This document shows positions 52,559-61,435 of a stretch of DNA of 64,000 nt, piece after piece. How positions within the stretch are numbered: the stretch's first letter is position 1; every line of letters starts with the position of its first letter. The position numbers and the translations under genes were made by a program. The notes below the pieces were generated by a model that saw only the letters and a list, made by a program, of their open reading frames with translations, was not told where the DNA came from and made no database searches. The DNA is from Ulvibacterium marinum (GTDB lineage Bacteria; Bacteroidota; Bacteroidia; Flavobacteriales; Flavobacteriaceae), in assembly GCF_003626755.1 (NCBI RefSeq), contig NZ_RBCJ01000001.1:682001-746000 (forward strand). Reading direction: 5' to 3'.

Positions 52559-53809
52559 TCATTTTAATACAGCATCCATTTTGTTCCAGGTATTGTCCAT
52601 TTCTCTTTGCTTAAAACTTTCCGAAACATCAACATAGCGTTTGAATGACCGTTCATCACTATGATTGGATATTTCTTTTATTACAGCTTCTTTCATACCA
52701 AGCATAAGACTTACTGTAATGAAGGTTTTTCTGGCGGTATGACTTGTAATGAGTTTATACTTTGGATAAGTTTTGTCAATTCTCCTATGGCCAATATATC
52801 GGGTAATCGTGATTGGCGAGTTAATTTTAGCTCTACTGCAGCAAGTCTTGATGTGTTCGTTTAATTTTTGATTCGAGAACAAGGGTAACGGCTCATAAAT
52901 GGTGTCCTTATATCGCTGTAGAATTTCTTGGCTGTATTTATTCAAAGGAATGGTCTGGTCCATTTTACGGGTCTTTACGATATTAATTTTAAGATGGTCT
53001 TCGAAAATATTGGAAGGTTGCAATTGTTTAATATCGCTGTATCTGAGTCCTGTAAAGCATCCAAAGCAGTAGAAATCTCTTACTCTGCTAAGTTTTTTTG
53101 AATGGAACTTGAACTTATAAAGGCGCATGAGCTCCTCCATCGTGAGACATATGACTTCTATTTTGTCTTCAGTGCGTTTGAACTTTTTGTATTCCAAGTT
53201 TTGGTGATATCCTCGCTCAAAGGACCAATTCATAAATGTTTTAAGAATGGCAATGAGTTTGCCAAAGTAGTTGTTGAGTGTATCTCTTTCCTCGAAACAA
53301 TAGTCCCGGAATTTCTCATAGAATTCCATATTGATGGTATCAAAATGGAGTGAGTAGGAAGAGAAGGTTTGAAATTGTCGCAAGAAGCCTTTGACCGTCT
53401 TGTATTTCTTAACGGTTCCAAGCGCTTTTGTTGTTCGGCTTGTTTCAATGAACTCAGAAAAACTTTCGAAGAATTGTGGAGCCAGTGAATTTTCTCCGAA
53501 TGTCTTGTCCGCTATTTTTTGCTCGAATAGGGCTTTTGAGGGAGTAATTCGGTTTAAATGGAAATATCTGAAAATAGTATGGACTTTATCGGCAAACTCA
53601 TCAAGTTGCTGATTGTATTCAATATGATTATTGTAAGGTTCAACTTTGGTATTTGGCTTTATTCTTTCTTTCTTCCAGTGCTTGGGCAGTACTTTGATAC
53701 CGTTCATATTTTTCCGCACACGATTGCCATTGAAGGTGATAATTGCACGAATGGGTGAACTACCGTCTTTGTTTTTCTTGTCCTGTCGTATAACAAAGGT
53801 TAATTGCAT
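52559..53809 (-). CDS. tyrosine recombinase/integrase
   Basis: Protein of 416 aa with an arm-binding N-terminus (LTFVIRQDKKNKDGSSPIRAIITFNG), a SAM-like core-binding domain (about 110-210) and a catalytic domain. Arg256 (TGLRYSDI), His357 and Arg360 (SHTARKTF), His383 (SNHSDERSF) and Tyr392 (KRYVDVSES) form the active site. It is the Bacteroidota CTnDOT/Tn4555-like group. It lies 184 nt from attR with the tandem GGGGGGCAAA sites in front of it, and catalyses insertion at the tRNA. Confidence 0.93.
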   Translation of the reverse strand: MQLTFVIRQDKKNKDGSSPIRAIITFNGNRVRKNMNGIKVLPKHWKKERIKPNTKVEPYNNHIEYNQQLDEFADKVHTIFRYFHLNRITPSKALFEQKIADKTFGENSLAPQFFESFSEFIETSRTTKALGTVKKYKTVKGFLRQFQTFSSYSLHFDTINMEFYEKFRDYCFEERDTLNNYFGKLIAILKTFMNWSFERGYHQNLEYKKFKRTEDKIEVICLTMEELMRLYKFKFHSKKLSRVRDFYCFGCFTGLRYSDIKQLQPSNIFEDHLKINIVKTRKMDQTIPLNKYSQEILQRYKDTIYEPLPLFSNQKLNEHIKTCCSRAKINSPITITRYIGHRRIDKTYPKYKLITSHTARKTFITVSLMLGMKEAVIKEISNHSDERSFKRYVDVSESFKQREMDNTWNKMDAVLK

Positions 53810-53860
53810 TTAATGCTGTTTAGTTCTATTTGTATTCATTTCGATAAAACTATGCGAAAA

Positions 53861-53884
53861 GGGGGGCAAAATGGGGGGCAAATT
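53861..53884 (+). repeat. right-end 12-bp tandem repeat (putative integrase arm sites)
   Basis: GGGGGGCAAAAT and GGGGGGCAAATT lie in tandem between the integrase start and attR. They match the left-end pair (37671-37694) in sequence, 12-bp period and orientation. Confidence 0.6.
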
Positions 53885-53993
53885 GTATCAAAAAAAATGA
53901 TAAACGCTGTTAACCTATGTTCGCGTAAACCCTTATATGCTCTAAGTTAAGCAATTATACAACACTAAATACAGCTAATAGAAAAAAAGGGTT

Positions 53994-54006
53994 CAGGTGG
54001 GACCAC
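53994..54006 (+). repeat. right attachment repeat (attR core)
   Basis: Second copy of CAGGTGGGACCAC, marking the right boundary. The upstream base differs (T instead of C) from the tRNA copy. Confidence 0.85.
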
Positions 54007-54450
54007 TTAAAGCGCAGACCCGCGCTCCTGCAGGAGTGCGGGTTTTCTTTTGGAATGAGAAAAATACGGAAGGTATTTGTAGCAAAACCAAAAGAAAAGA
54101 TAACGGCTGTAAGCCGTGTGGACTGCATTTTCAGGAGAGGGCCTTCTCTGGTCGCTTCCGACTTTGGAGGAAGCACCCCATCCATGTGGTACCAAAGGCC
54201 TCAATGGAAGCTGGGGCTTTTTTGTGGAGCAAACCAGAGGGAGAAGTTCATCCCGAATGAATACAATTTGGATTCGTATTCCAATTCTTCATCTAACTGG
54301 GCAAGTTCAGATTGAATTAATTTTCTGGGCATTAGAAGACAAGCAGCAAACGTATTTTCCTTCTTCTATTGGAAATCGGGGAATCCTGATTTTCAATCCA
54401 AGAAAAAAACAAGGGCCAAGCGTGGGATTGAGGTCTGTTTTCTGGGAGAG
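54007..54450. other. 444-bp region right of the element, no supported gene
   Basis: After the terminator the region holds a second hairpin with a T-run (GCCTCA / TGGGGC, 54198-54223) and short ORFs in several frames without a family pattern. I see no tRNA remnant that folds. Confidence 0.45.
54018..54043 (+). terminator. original tRNA terminator, now beyond attR
   Basis: ACCCGC-G-CTCCTG / CAGGAG-T-GCGGGT forms a near-perfect hairpin followed by TTTCTTTT. In the empty site it would lie directly after the tRNA. Confidence 0.75.
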
Positions 54451-55200
54451 TCAAAATCTAAAAGAAAGGTATGCTCCGGCCCCCTCCTGGTTCACAGTTG
54501 GGGCGATCAGCAGCCTATCTGATTTCTTGAAAGGATTCCAGGAGAAAAGATAGTCGAAGTGGTAGACTAGCTTGGTCACTGCAATGCCCAGGGCGGAGCC
54601 CAGGATTACATCGGAGAGCCAATGTTTATTCTTAGCCATACGCAGGTATGCCGTACTTATAGCAAAGGCATAACCGGAATAGGCTAAAATGGGTTCGGTA
54701 TTTTTGAATTCCTCATAGAGCACGGTTGCACTTGCAAAAGCCAGAGAGGTATGCCCGGAGGGGAACGCTTCCTCATTTGCGCCATTAGGCCTTTCCTTAT
54801 CGATAGTTATCTTTAGGCCAGTGGTAATTGCCTGGGTAAGCAGTAAGGATAGTCCTGCATTCTTTGTTTGGTCAAACCAATGGTTCTCAGCTTTTGCGCC
54901 CAAACCGTCAGAAATATACATCACGGCCAGAGGTGCAAACCTGGTGTAATCATCGATATTCGTTCTTAGGTTACGATTGACCTTAGGTTGCAATTCTTGC
55001 TCAAAATCACTTTTTGTCATAAGCAATGCGGTAACTGTGAGGCCAGCTGGAATTGCCATTTTTTTTAAGGTAAGGGGCTGCCTTTCGATACGCTTATCAA
55101 AGGAGGTGGAATCGAGAATTACTTCATATTGGCCGAGGCAAAGGATTGGAGAGATAAGGAGTATGAAATAAATGCTAAATAAACATTTCTTTGCGAACAT
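54451..55200 (-). CDS. PAP2-family phosphatase, exported
   Basis: Protein of 249 aa with a signal peptide (CLFSIYFILLISPILCLGQ). The PAP2 motifs are in order: KERPNGANEEAFPSGHTS (C1 and C2) and YLRMAKNKHWLSDVILG (C3, with His and Asp). Several hydrophobic segments suggest membrane association. Members dephosphorylate lipid phosphates such as undecaprenyl pyrophosphate or phosphatidic acid. It is a single gene between the element and the nitrate cluster. Confidence 0.9.
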   Translation of the reverse strand: MFAKKCLFSIYFILLISPILCLGQYEVILDSTSFDKRIERQPLTLKKMAIPAGLTVTALLMTKSDFEQELQPKVNRNLRTNIDDYTRFAPLAVMYISDGLGAKAENHWFDQTKNAGLSLLLTQAITTGLKITIDKERPNGANEEAFPSGHTSLAFASATVLYEEFKNTEPILAYSGYAFAISTAYLRMAKNKHWLSDVILGSALGIAVTKLVYHFDYLFSWNPFKKSDRLLIAPTVNQEGAGAYLSFRF

Positions 55201-55531
55201 TCGTATCTTTTTCTTGGAAGATACCTCTATAACGCAATAAACCAGGAATAAATTTTACGTTGGGAACATTGGGCGTGGTAAAAAAGAAAATGAAAGGACT
55301 GGGAAATCAAGCTGCAATGCTCCAATTACTGGGGCAGTTATCAGAGTTTAATAAGCACTAGGAAGGGATTCAACAAGCTTTGCAAGAGCAAGTGAAAGGG
55401 GAATAAGCACGCGGGTATTGAAGTTGCCTTTTTGGGAAAATCCAACTTTAGTCTGATGATTTTTTCTCCTGTACTCATCTTACAAGCCTAATTTAAAGTT
55501 TAAACTAATTTATTAAGATTTCCGGTTCAAT
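55201..55531. other. 331-bp spacer with a short broken reading frame
   Basis: Plus-strand frame from ATG 55290 reads MKGLGNQAAMLQLLGQLSEFN, meets TAG at 55359, and continues in the same frame to TAA at 55404 (EGIQQALQEQVKGE). It may be the remains of a small gene, but no family is recognised. The rest is featureless A+T-rich sequence. Confidence 0.35.
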
Positions 55532-56971
55532 TTATACCTTTTTTAAGGTCATTGCCGTTTTCTGGAAACTTGACTTGGCAGATTCGCAAACCGGGCAAAC
55601 ATAGGATTCAGGAAGGTTTTCGAAAAGAGTGCCTGCCAATATTCCATTTCTTTCGTCTCCTAAGGATTCATCATAGACAGTCATACAGGAATTGCACTGA
55701 AATACAGTTATTTCCTCTTCTTGTGGAATCAATTTTTCTTTGGGGGACTCCTGTGTGATTCCTAGTTGCTTGAAATATTTCTTGCTAAGCTCCATTAAAA
55801 GACCGGGAAGTTCTACTTTATCAACATCCTGCGCATACGATACGTATGTTAGTGTATTGGGATCAAAAGCTTTAAAATGCAGGACATTATATGTAGGTCG
55901 TATTTGGAAGTTTTGTACAATGGAAGGGGATTGATTTTTTTCAATAATCACTGAAGCGAAGTGCGACCGCTTACCTACGTCGTGGCTTATTCCAAAGGTA
56001 AGGCCATAGGTACTAATATCGTTTTCATCAAAATTGCGGACCAAAAACTTTTTTAATTCAAAGGCCTCATGGTCGTCCACAGGCAAATGCCAATTCATTT
56101 CCAATTGCGAATGTCGTACGTTAATTCCACGTTGTCCTATAAACCGTTCCAATTCAGGTCGACTTTTTTGCTTAATACCTTTCACAATAAAGGATTTCCA
56201 TGGAGTAATGCATATCTTTCCAATACTGTTGTCGAGGCAAAAACCACAAAAATCTTTTAAAAATTGTAGGTCATAGCGGTTGTTTCGCCAATAGAGCCCC
56301 AACCAATATTGATCCAGCTCCATACGGTTCATGCCTTCATAATAAGGAAAAGTGAGATAGGGAGTTTCTAACTTTTTTTGAATGTTTTTGTTATTGGTAT
56401 CGATGGTTTTGTTCAGGATATCAAAAAGAGATGTCACATCATGGGCCTCTTTATGAACCTTTTCAATGTTTTTGGAGATACGCACAATATCCCAACTGTA
56501 AATCAATACCGGATAGAAATCAGGTTCTTTCCAACCTGGAATATTTAGGTGCAAATACCAATAATCATCTTGTTCTGAAGCAATGAAATTTAGGTTTCCA
56601 CTGAACAAGGGCACCAATCGTTGTTTAGGGTCGGTAATATTGATTTTAAGCTTTGGCAAATAATCAAACTCCTCCAGAATGTATAGATAAGTGGATCCTT
56701 TGAGCCAATAGGTCATCTCAAAAATATCTGCCGAAACATAGGAAGAAACAATGTTCTGGTAATTTCGCTCACCGATAATATCCGTATTATATTTTGAGAT
56801 GCTCTCCAGGGAAGCCTCATCCTTCTTTACCAACGGAAACAACAAATCTTGACGAGAGCCAAAATACACCTCACGGAGTCCGGCTGCTTCCAGCATGGTG
56901 ATGATGTCCTTTAGTTCTCCGGGAGAAGTGACCCCGCCTTTTAGTAATATTCGGTGCAAATCATCGTTCAT
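55532..56971 (-). CDS. nitrite/sulfite-reductase-like protein with C-terminal rubredoxin
   Basis: Protein of 479 aa. The N-terminus (LHRILLKGGVTSPGELKDIITMLEAAGLREVYFGSRQDLLFPL) and a similar block near 230-290 (GKICITPWKSFIVKGI) look like the paired ferredoxin-like half-domains of sirohaem nitrite/sulfite reductases. I see no sirohaem [4Fe-4S] cysteine set. The last ~55 residues are a rubredoxin, with iron cysteines Cys426, Cys429, Cys459 and Cys462 (CNSC, CPVC). It starts 10 nt after the nitrate reductase stop. It probably passes electrons to that enzyme or has another redox role. Confidence 0.8.
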   Translation of the reverse strand: MNDDLHRILLKGGVTSPGELKDIITMLEAAGLREVYFGSRQDLLFPLVKKDEASLESISKYNTDIIGERNYQNIVSSYVSADIFEMTYWLKGSTYLYILEEFDYLPKLKINITDPKQRLVPLFSGNLNFIASEQDDYWYLHLNIPGWKEPDFYPVLIYSWDIVRISKNIEKVHKEAHDVTSLFDILNKTIDTNNKNIQKKLETPYLTFPYYEGMNRMELDQYWLGLYWRNNRYDLQFLKDFCGFCLDNSIGKICITPWKSFIVKGIKQKSRPELERFIGQRGINVRHSQLEMNWHLPVDDHEAFELKKFLVRNFDENDISTYGLTFGISHDVGKRSHFASVIIEKNQSPSIVQNFQIRPTYNVLHFKAFDPNTLTYVSYAQDVDKVELPGLLMELSKKYFKQLGITQESPKEKLIPQEEEITVFQCNSCMTVYDESLGDERNGILAGTLFENLPESYVCPVCESAKSSFQKTAMTLKKV

Positions 56972-56981
56972 TCTTCTTTGT

Positions 56982-59900
56982 TTATGAAGTTACGGCCAAT
57001 TCGGTATCCATAATGGCCTTTACTTCTGGTTTACAGCTACCACAACCCAATCCTGCACCGGTTTCCGAGCATAGCTTGGCAAAATCCGAACATCCGTTCT
57101 TCATGGCTTCCTGGATATTTCCTTCGCCTACTTGACTGCACGAACAGACCAATTTGCCCTTTAAGGGTTGACTATTGGGCGCACCGCGCAAAAGCTCATT
57201 GCGTTTTTCCGACAGCTCGATTTCCTCTTCAATAAGCCTTTTGAATTCTGCAAACTCGTTCTTATCGCCCATTAAGATGGCTCCTTTGAGCGTGTCATTT
57301 TTTACGATGCATTTTTTATAGAAACGCTTTCGTACATCCATCAGAATTATTTCTTCATAGCTTAGGTCATTGGCTGGGGCATTTACCATACCAATGCTGC
57401 AGAGGTCCAGATTTTCAAATTTTAGGATATTCATCAATACTGAACCGGTATAAATACTTCCCAAATCCCCCAAGATGTAATTGGCTGCAGTATCAGCCTG
57501 TTCCTCGGCCGCTGAGGTAATCCCGAATAGGGAGTTTTCAAACTCGGCTATCTCACCCAGGGCAAAAATATCCGGATGACTTGTTTTTAAATAGGAATCT
57601 ACAAGCACACCCCTTCGTGTTTCCAAATTCGCTTGTTTGGCCAATTCTATATTGGGACGCGTACCGATGGCGTATACAATGGCATGGCAACTAATGGTTC
57701 GGCCGGTCTTGAGATTTACCAAAAGCGAATGTTTAGCTGAGTCATCTTCAAAAACAGTACTTACCTCATTATCAAAATATAGGTTGATGCCACGCTCACT
57801 TACATCTTCGGCCAGTAGTCGACTGGCAACGGCATCCAATTGACGTTCCATTAATCTTGGGGCACGTTGAATAATACTGATGTTGATGTCTATCTTTTTT
57901 AATGATGCTGCCAATTCCAGGCCTAGAAGTCCTCCTCCTACAATAACCACATGTTGTTCTGAAGGAGGGAGTTCGGTTTCGCTCAAATATTGCTTAAGCT
58001 TATCCGCATCGTTTCGCTCGCGCATGGTAAATCTTCCGGGAAGGTCCATTCTAACCTCATGGGGCACAAAGGCCCTGCTTCCGGTTGCCATAACTAACAA
58101 ATCGTATCCATGTTTGGTACCCTGGTCGTCAATAACGTATTTCTTTTCAGTGTTTATTTCTGAGATTCCGTTACTTGGGGATAGTTGCACGCGTAATTTT
58201 TCCAGTTCGCCCTGTTTTAGCTTCTGCAAAGCTTCCCATGGCAGTTCTTCATTGACGTATTCAGGTAGCAAGACCCTATTGTAAAAAGGATATGCCTCTT
58301 TTGAGAAAACATGAAGCTCATCAGTTATATTCTTCTCACGGTAGGATTGTATGAAACGATATGCTGCTGCTCCCGCACCAATTACTACAATTTTTTGCTT
58401 TTGCTTTTCATATTTTTCCACCCGAACCGCGCAGTATTTGAAATCGGGTTCTTTGGAAATCGGGTCAACGAGATTGTTGGTAAGGTTATTGGCCCTGCTG
58501 AAGTCGCTGTTTAAAATTTTCCCCCAGTGCATTGGCAAAAAGACCACCTTTTCGCGAATATCAAAATTGATTTTTACTTTAACCTGGACACTTCCCCTGC
58601 GACTTTTTACCAATGCGATATCATCTTCTTTTAGGCCCAGGATATAGGCATCCACTTTGTTCATCTCAAGATAGGGGGTGGGGATATGGGTAAGTAATCG
58701 TTTAACCTTTCCTGTTTTGGTTCGGGTATGCCATTGATCACGGACCCGACCCGTATTCAATATCAATGGATATTCGCTATTGGTCTGTTCCGATTGATTG
58801 TACAGCCTCTTTGGTGCATTAAAATGGGCCTTTTCATTTGCCGTGTGGTATATTTGGTCACCGAACAATCTAGGTGTTCCTTTATGGGTTTTATGAGGTA
58901 CGGGCCATTGAAAGCTCCCTTCCGTTTTAAGTCTCTCGTAAGACAACCCGGAAATGTCAATATTGGTTCCCTTGGTCATCAAACAGTACTCATCGTAAAC
59001 TTCGCTTGTATTATTATAATCAAACCCAAGGTAACCCATCTCCTGACCGAATCGCCATAAAATTTCTGCATCAGGCAAAGCCTCTCCAGGAGGGTCTATG
59101 ACCTTAGGTAAATAACTAATCCTACGTTCCGAATTGGTCATGGTGCCCTCTTTCTCCAACCAGCCCGCGGCCGGCAATAACAAATCTGCATATTTGGTGG
59201 TTTCGGAATTATGGGAAATATCCTGAACCACCACAAAATTTGCCTTTTTAAGGGCCTCTTCCGCCTTACGGGCATTGGGCATGCTCACGACGGGATTGGT
59301 ACATATGATCCAAATGGCCTTTAGGGTACCCTTTTCAAGGGCGTCGAACATTTCTGTGGCTGTAAGGCCCGGCTCTTTTTTTATAGGTTTTCCACCCCAA
59401 AATTCCTCAACTTCTTTCCGGTGTTTTTCATTGCCCAAATCGCGATGAGCTGCCAATAAACTCGCCATTCCGCCCACCTCTCGGCCACCCATGGCATTGG
59501 GCTGGCCTGTGAGGGAGAAAGGTCCCGAACCGGGTTTGCCAATATGCCCTGTTAAAAGTGAAAGGTTGAGTAGGGATACATTTTTATCCACCCCAATGAC
59601 ACTTTGATTAAGACCCATGGTCCACATGCTGATGAAACCCTTGGCACTGCCAATTTGTTTTGCCGTCTCTTTGATGTCATCTACGGGAATACCACATTTT
59701 TTTGCAGCTGCATTTAAACTCAGCTCAAATGCCGACTGTTTGCACGCCTCGAAATTTGAAGTGTATTTCTTTATGAAAGCAGTATTTATTTTCTTTTTTT
59801 CAATGAGCCAACGTGCAATGGCATTGAAGAGAATAACATCGGTGCCAGGAAGTATTTGAAGGTGGATGTCGGCCAGTGCACAGGTCTGTGTTTTTCTTGG

Positions 59901-60512
59901 ATCGACCACAATGATCTTTACATTGGGATTTTCCTCTTTGTGCTTTTCCAATCTTCTGAATAGGATGGGGTGGCACCAGGCTGGATTAGCTCCGGCAATT
60001 AAAAAACAATCGGCCAACTCAATGTCTTCGTATGCAATTGGAACCGCATCTTCACCTAAGGTTTTTTTATAGCCGACTACTGCGGAACTCATACAAAGGC
60101 GAGAATTTGTGTCTATATTGTTCGTGCCGATAAAACCTTTGGTGAGTTTATTCGCCAGATAGTATTCTTCGGTTAAGCATTGGCCGGATACATAAAACCC
60201 TACGCTGTCTGGGCCATGCTTTTCAATAATACTTTTGAAAACTGCGGCGGCTCTTTTTAGGGAAATATCCCAGGAGACCTGTTGCAAGGGATGGTTTCTG
60301 CTCCAGCGCATTTGGGGATGAAGGATGCGATCACTGATATCTTGGGCAACGTAGTTAAGGTTCTTTCCTTTTGAGCAAAGCATACCCTTATTAACCGGAT
60401 ACGCTTCATTACCTTCAACGGAAAGTGTTCCTTTTGTGTCTTTGGTTACGGTTATGCCGCATCCAACTCCGCAGTAGGAGCATATGGTATTATGGGTTTC
60501 TTTTTTCTGCAT
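56982..60512 (-). CDS. assimilatory nitrate reductase fused to NirB-like FAD and [2Fe-2S] domains
   Basis: Protein of 1176 aa. Residues 1-~690 form a molybdopterin oxidoreductase of the NasA/NarB type, with [4Fe-4S] cysteines 11, 14, 18 and 46 and MGGREVGGM-type cofactor loops. Residues ~700-1080 are an FAD/NAD(P)-binding reductase like the NirB N-terminus (KIVVIGAGAAAYRFIQ, VIVGGGLLGLELAASL). The last ~60 residues are a BFD-like [2Fe-2S] domain (CSCSQ, GLGCGSCKPEV). The fusion gives a self-contained NAD(P)H-nitrate reductase. It has no signal peptide, so cytoplasmic and assimilatory. It is followed by the rubredoxin protein; an operator-like repeat lies in front. Confidence 0.88.
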   Translation of the reverse strand: MQKKETHNTICSYCGVGCGITVTKDTKGTLSVEGNEAYPVNKGMLCSKGKNLNYVAQDISDRILHPQMRWSRNHPLQQVSWDISLKRAAAVFKSIIEKHGPDSVGFYVSGQCLTEEYYLANKLTKGFIGTNNIDTNSRLCMSSAVVGYKKTLGEDAVPIAYEDIELADCFLIAGANPAWCHPILFRRLEKHKEENPNVKIIVVDPRKTQTCALADIHLQILPGTDVILFNAIARWLIEKKKINTAFIKKYTSNFEACKQSAFELSLNAAAKKCGIPVDDIKETAKQIGSAKGFISMWTMGLNQSVIGVDKNVSLLNLSLLTGHIGKPGSGPFSLTGQPNAMGGREVGGMASLLAAHRDLGNEKHRKEVEEFWGGKPIKKEPGLTATEMFDALEKGTLKAIWIICTNPVVSMPNARKAEEALKKANFVVVQDISHNSETTKYADLLLPAAGWLEKEGTMTNSERRISYLPKVIDPPGEALPDAEILWRFGQEMGYLGFDYNNTSEVYDEYCLMTKGTNIDISGLSYERLKTEGSFQWPVPHKTHKGTPRLFGDQIYHTANEKAHFNAPKRLYNQSEQTNSEYPLILNTGRVRDQWHTRTKTGKVKRLLTHIPTPYLEMNKVDAYILGLKEDDIALVKSRRGSVQVKVKINFDIREKVVFLPMHWGKILNSDFSRANNLTNNLVDPISKEPDFKYCAVRVEKYEKQKQKIVVIGAGAAAYRFIQSYREKNITDELHVFSKEAYPFYNRVLLPEYVNEELPWEALQKLKQGELEKLRVQLSPSNGISEINTEKKYVIDDQGTKHGYDLLVMATGSRAFVPHEVRMDLPGRFTMRERNDADKLKQYLSETELPPSEQHVVIVGGGLLGLELAASLKKIDINISIIQRAPRLMERQLDAVASRLLAEDVSERGINLYFDNEVSTVFEDDSAKHSLLVNLKTGRTISCHAIVYAIGTRPNIELAKQANLETRRGVLVDSYLKTSHPDIFALGEIAEFENSLFGITSAAEEQADTAANYILGDLGSIYTGSVLMNILKFENLDLCSIGMVNAPANDLSYEEIILMDVRKRFYKKCIVKNDTLKGAILMGDKNEFAEFKRLIEEEIELSEKRNELLRGAPNSQPLKGKLVCSCSQVGEGNIQEAMKNGCSDFAKLCSETGAGLGCGSCKPEVKAIMDTELAVTS

Positions 60513-60560
60513 TCAAAATTGCAATAGGGCATTCTTTTTTGAATGAGAAAATTAGAAATT

Positions 60561-60580
60561 TACGTAGTAATACGTAGTAT
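60561..60580. promoter_or_regulatory. tandem TACGTAGTA(A/T) motif ahead of nitrate reductase
   Basis: Two copies, TACGTAGTAA and TACGTAGTAT, lie end to end about 50 nt upstream of the nitrate reductase start. Each holds the palindrome TACGTA, spaced by one DNA turn (10 bp), as expected for a dimeric activator such as the NarL-like regulator encoded next door. Confidence 0.55.
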
Positions 60581-60646
60581 AAATTTGGTAAAAGTGGCAG
60601 CTTAAACCGAAGGATTCGCAATAATTAGTCCCAAATTTTAATAAGT

Positions 60647-61336
60647 TCAAACTGGTACCAACTGATGTTCTTGGGCTTTTTTGGAAAGATCGATCAAGTT
60701 TTTTACTTGCATTTTTTTCATAAGGTTAAAACGATGTGTTTCAATGGTACGTTTGCTGTTCCGCAATTTTTCTGAAATCTCCTTATTGGTGAAACCTTGT
60801 AAGATCAATTCTAGTACCTGAAGCTCCTTGTTGGTAAGATCGAAGGGATTGTCCTTACCTTTTTTTGCCTTTGGCCTTTCCGGTGTATTTTGATGGAGAA
60901 GATTATTGACAAGCACATTTGAAATATCACCGCTAAAATATTTACCGCCTTCTTGAACGGTATGGATGGCCTTTATAAATTCACTTTTATCAGTGTCCTT
61001 CAATAGGTAACCCGCTGCGCCAGCCCGAACCGACTTCAGTATGTATTCTTCAGAATCATGCATGGAAAGGATAATACATTTCGTTCCCACACTAGCGGAT
61101 TTATTCAAGTGCTCAACGGTTTCAATGCCGCCGAGTTCCGGCATGCGTATATCAACAATAAGAATGTTCGGGTCTTTTTCTCGAACTATCTCCAAGGCTT
61201 CAAGGCCATTTGAAACCTCGCCCACGACTTCTAGATCGGACTCTTCTTCCAATAACGCCCTAATTCCATCTCGGACTAGGGCATGATCGTCTGCAAGGAT
61301 GATTTTAATAGTATGGCCTGTGACAGGTTCGGACAT
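60647..61336 (-). CDS. NarL/FixJ-family response regulator
   Basis: Protein of 229 aa from ATG 61336 (MSEPVTGHTIKIILADDHALV); the upstream extension to 61387 is unlike the family. Receiver domain: Asp16-Asp17, phosphorylation Asp62 (LIVDIRMPE), and Lys in YLLKDT. A LuxR-type HTH is at the C-terminus (LTNKELQVLELILQGFTNKEISEKL). A sensor kinase is not in the window. It is upstream of the nitrate reductase on the same strand, so it likely controls the nitrate genes. Confidence 0.9.
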   Translation of the reverse strand: MSEPVTGHTIKIILADDHALVRDGIRALLEEESDLEVVGEVSNGLEALEIVREKDPNILIVDIRMPELGGIETVEHLNKSASVGTKCIILSMHDSEEYILKSVRAGAAGYLLKDTDKSEFIKAIHTVQEGGKYFSGDISNVLVNNLLHQNTPERPKAKKGKDNPFDLTNKELQVLELILQGFTNKEISEKLRNSKRTIETHRFNLMKKMQVKNLIDLSKKAQEHQLVPV

Positions 61337-61435
61337 ATTGCAAAAATAACGGATTTTATTTAGGCTTTGCAAAACACAAGGGGCCACCCCGACGATTTAG
61401 TCGACATGACCCCTGCGAAGCAAAGCTTTTTAGTA

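Larger units (their letters stand above)
37612..54006. mobile_element. integrative mobilizable element in tRNA(CAT)
   Basis: About 16.4 kb bounded by the 13-bp direct repeat CAGGTGGGACCAC: the tRNA 3' end at 37612-37624 and a copy at 53994-54006. Beside the right end are a tyrosine integrase and an excisionase-like HTH gene. Further in lie a primase-helicase, a toprim primase, a ribbon-helix-helix-type mobilization protein, a relaxase and an associated membrane protein. No VirB/Tra secretion genes or coupling ATPase are visible, so it needs a helper for transfer. Cargo at 37.7-46.5 kb holds a regulator, a predicted sRNA, a ubiquitin-like conjugation operon, DarTG and a permease. The 37.7-43.9 kb stretch is visibly A+T-richer than the mob region, suggesting separate origins. 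Confidence 0.88.

Noticed and set aside
54140-54225. Possible tRNA remnant near GGTACCA followed by a T-run hairpin
   Set aside because: No cloverleaf could be drawn; only the 3' end-like string and hairpin are present.
54055-54553. Plus-strand ORFs of 86 and 145 aa right of the element
   Set aside because: They run through a terminator-like hairpin and antisense into the PAP2 gene; composition not protein-like.
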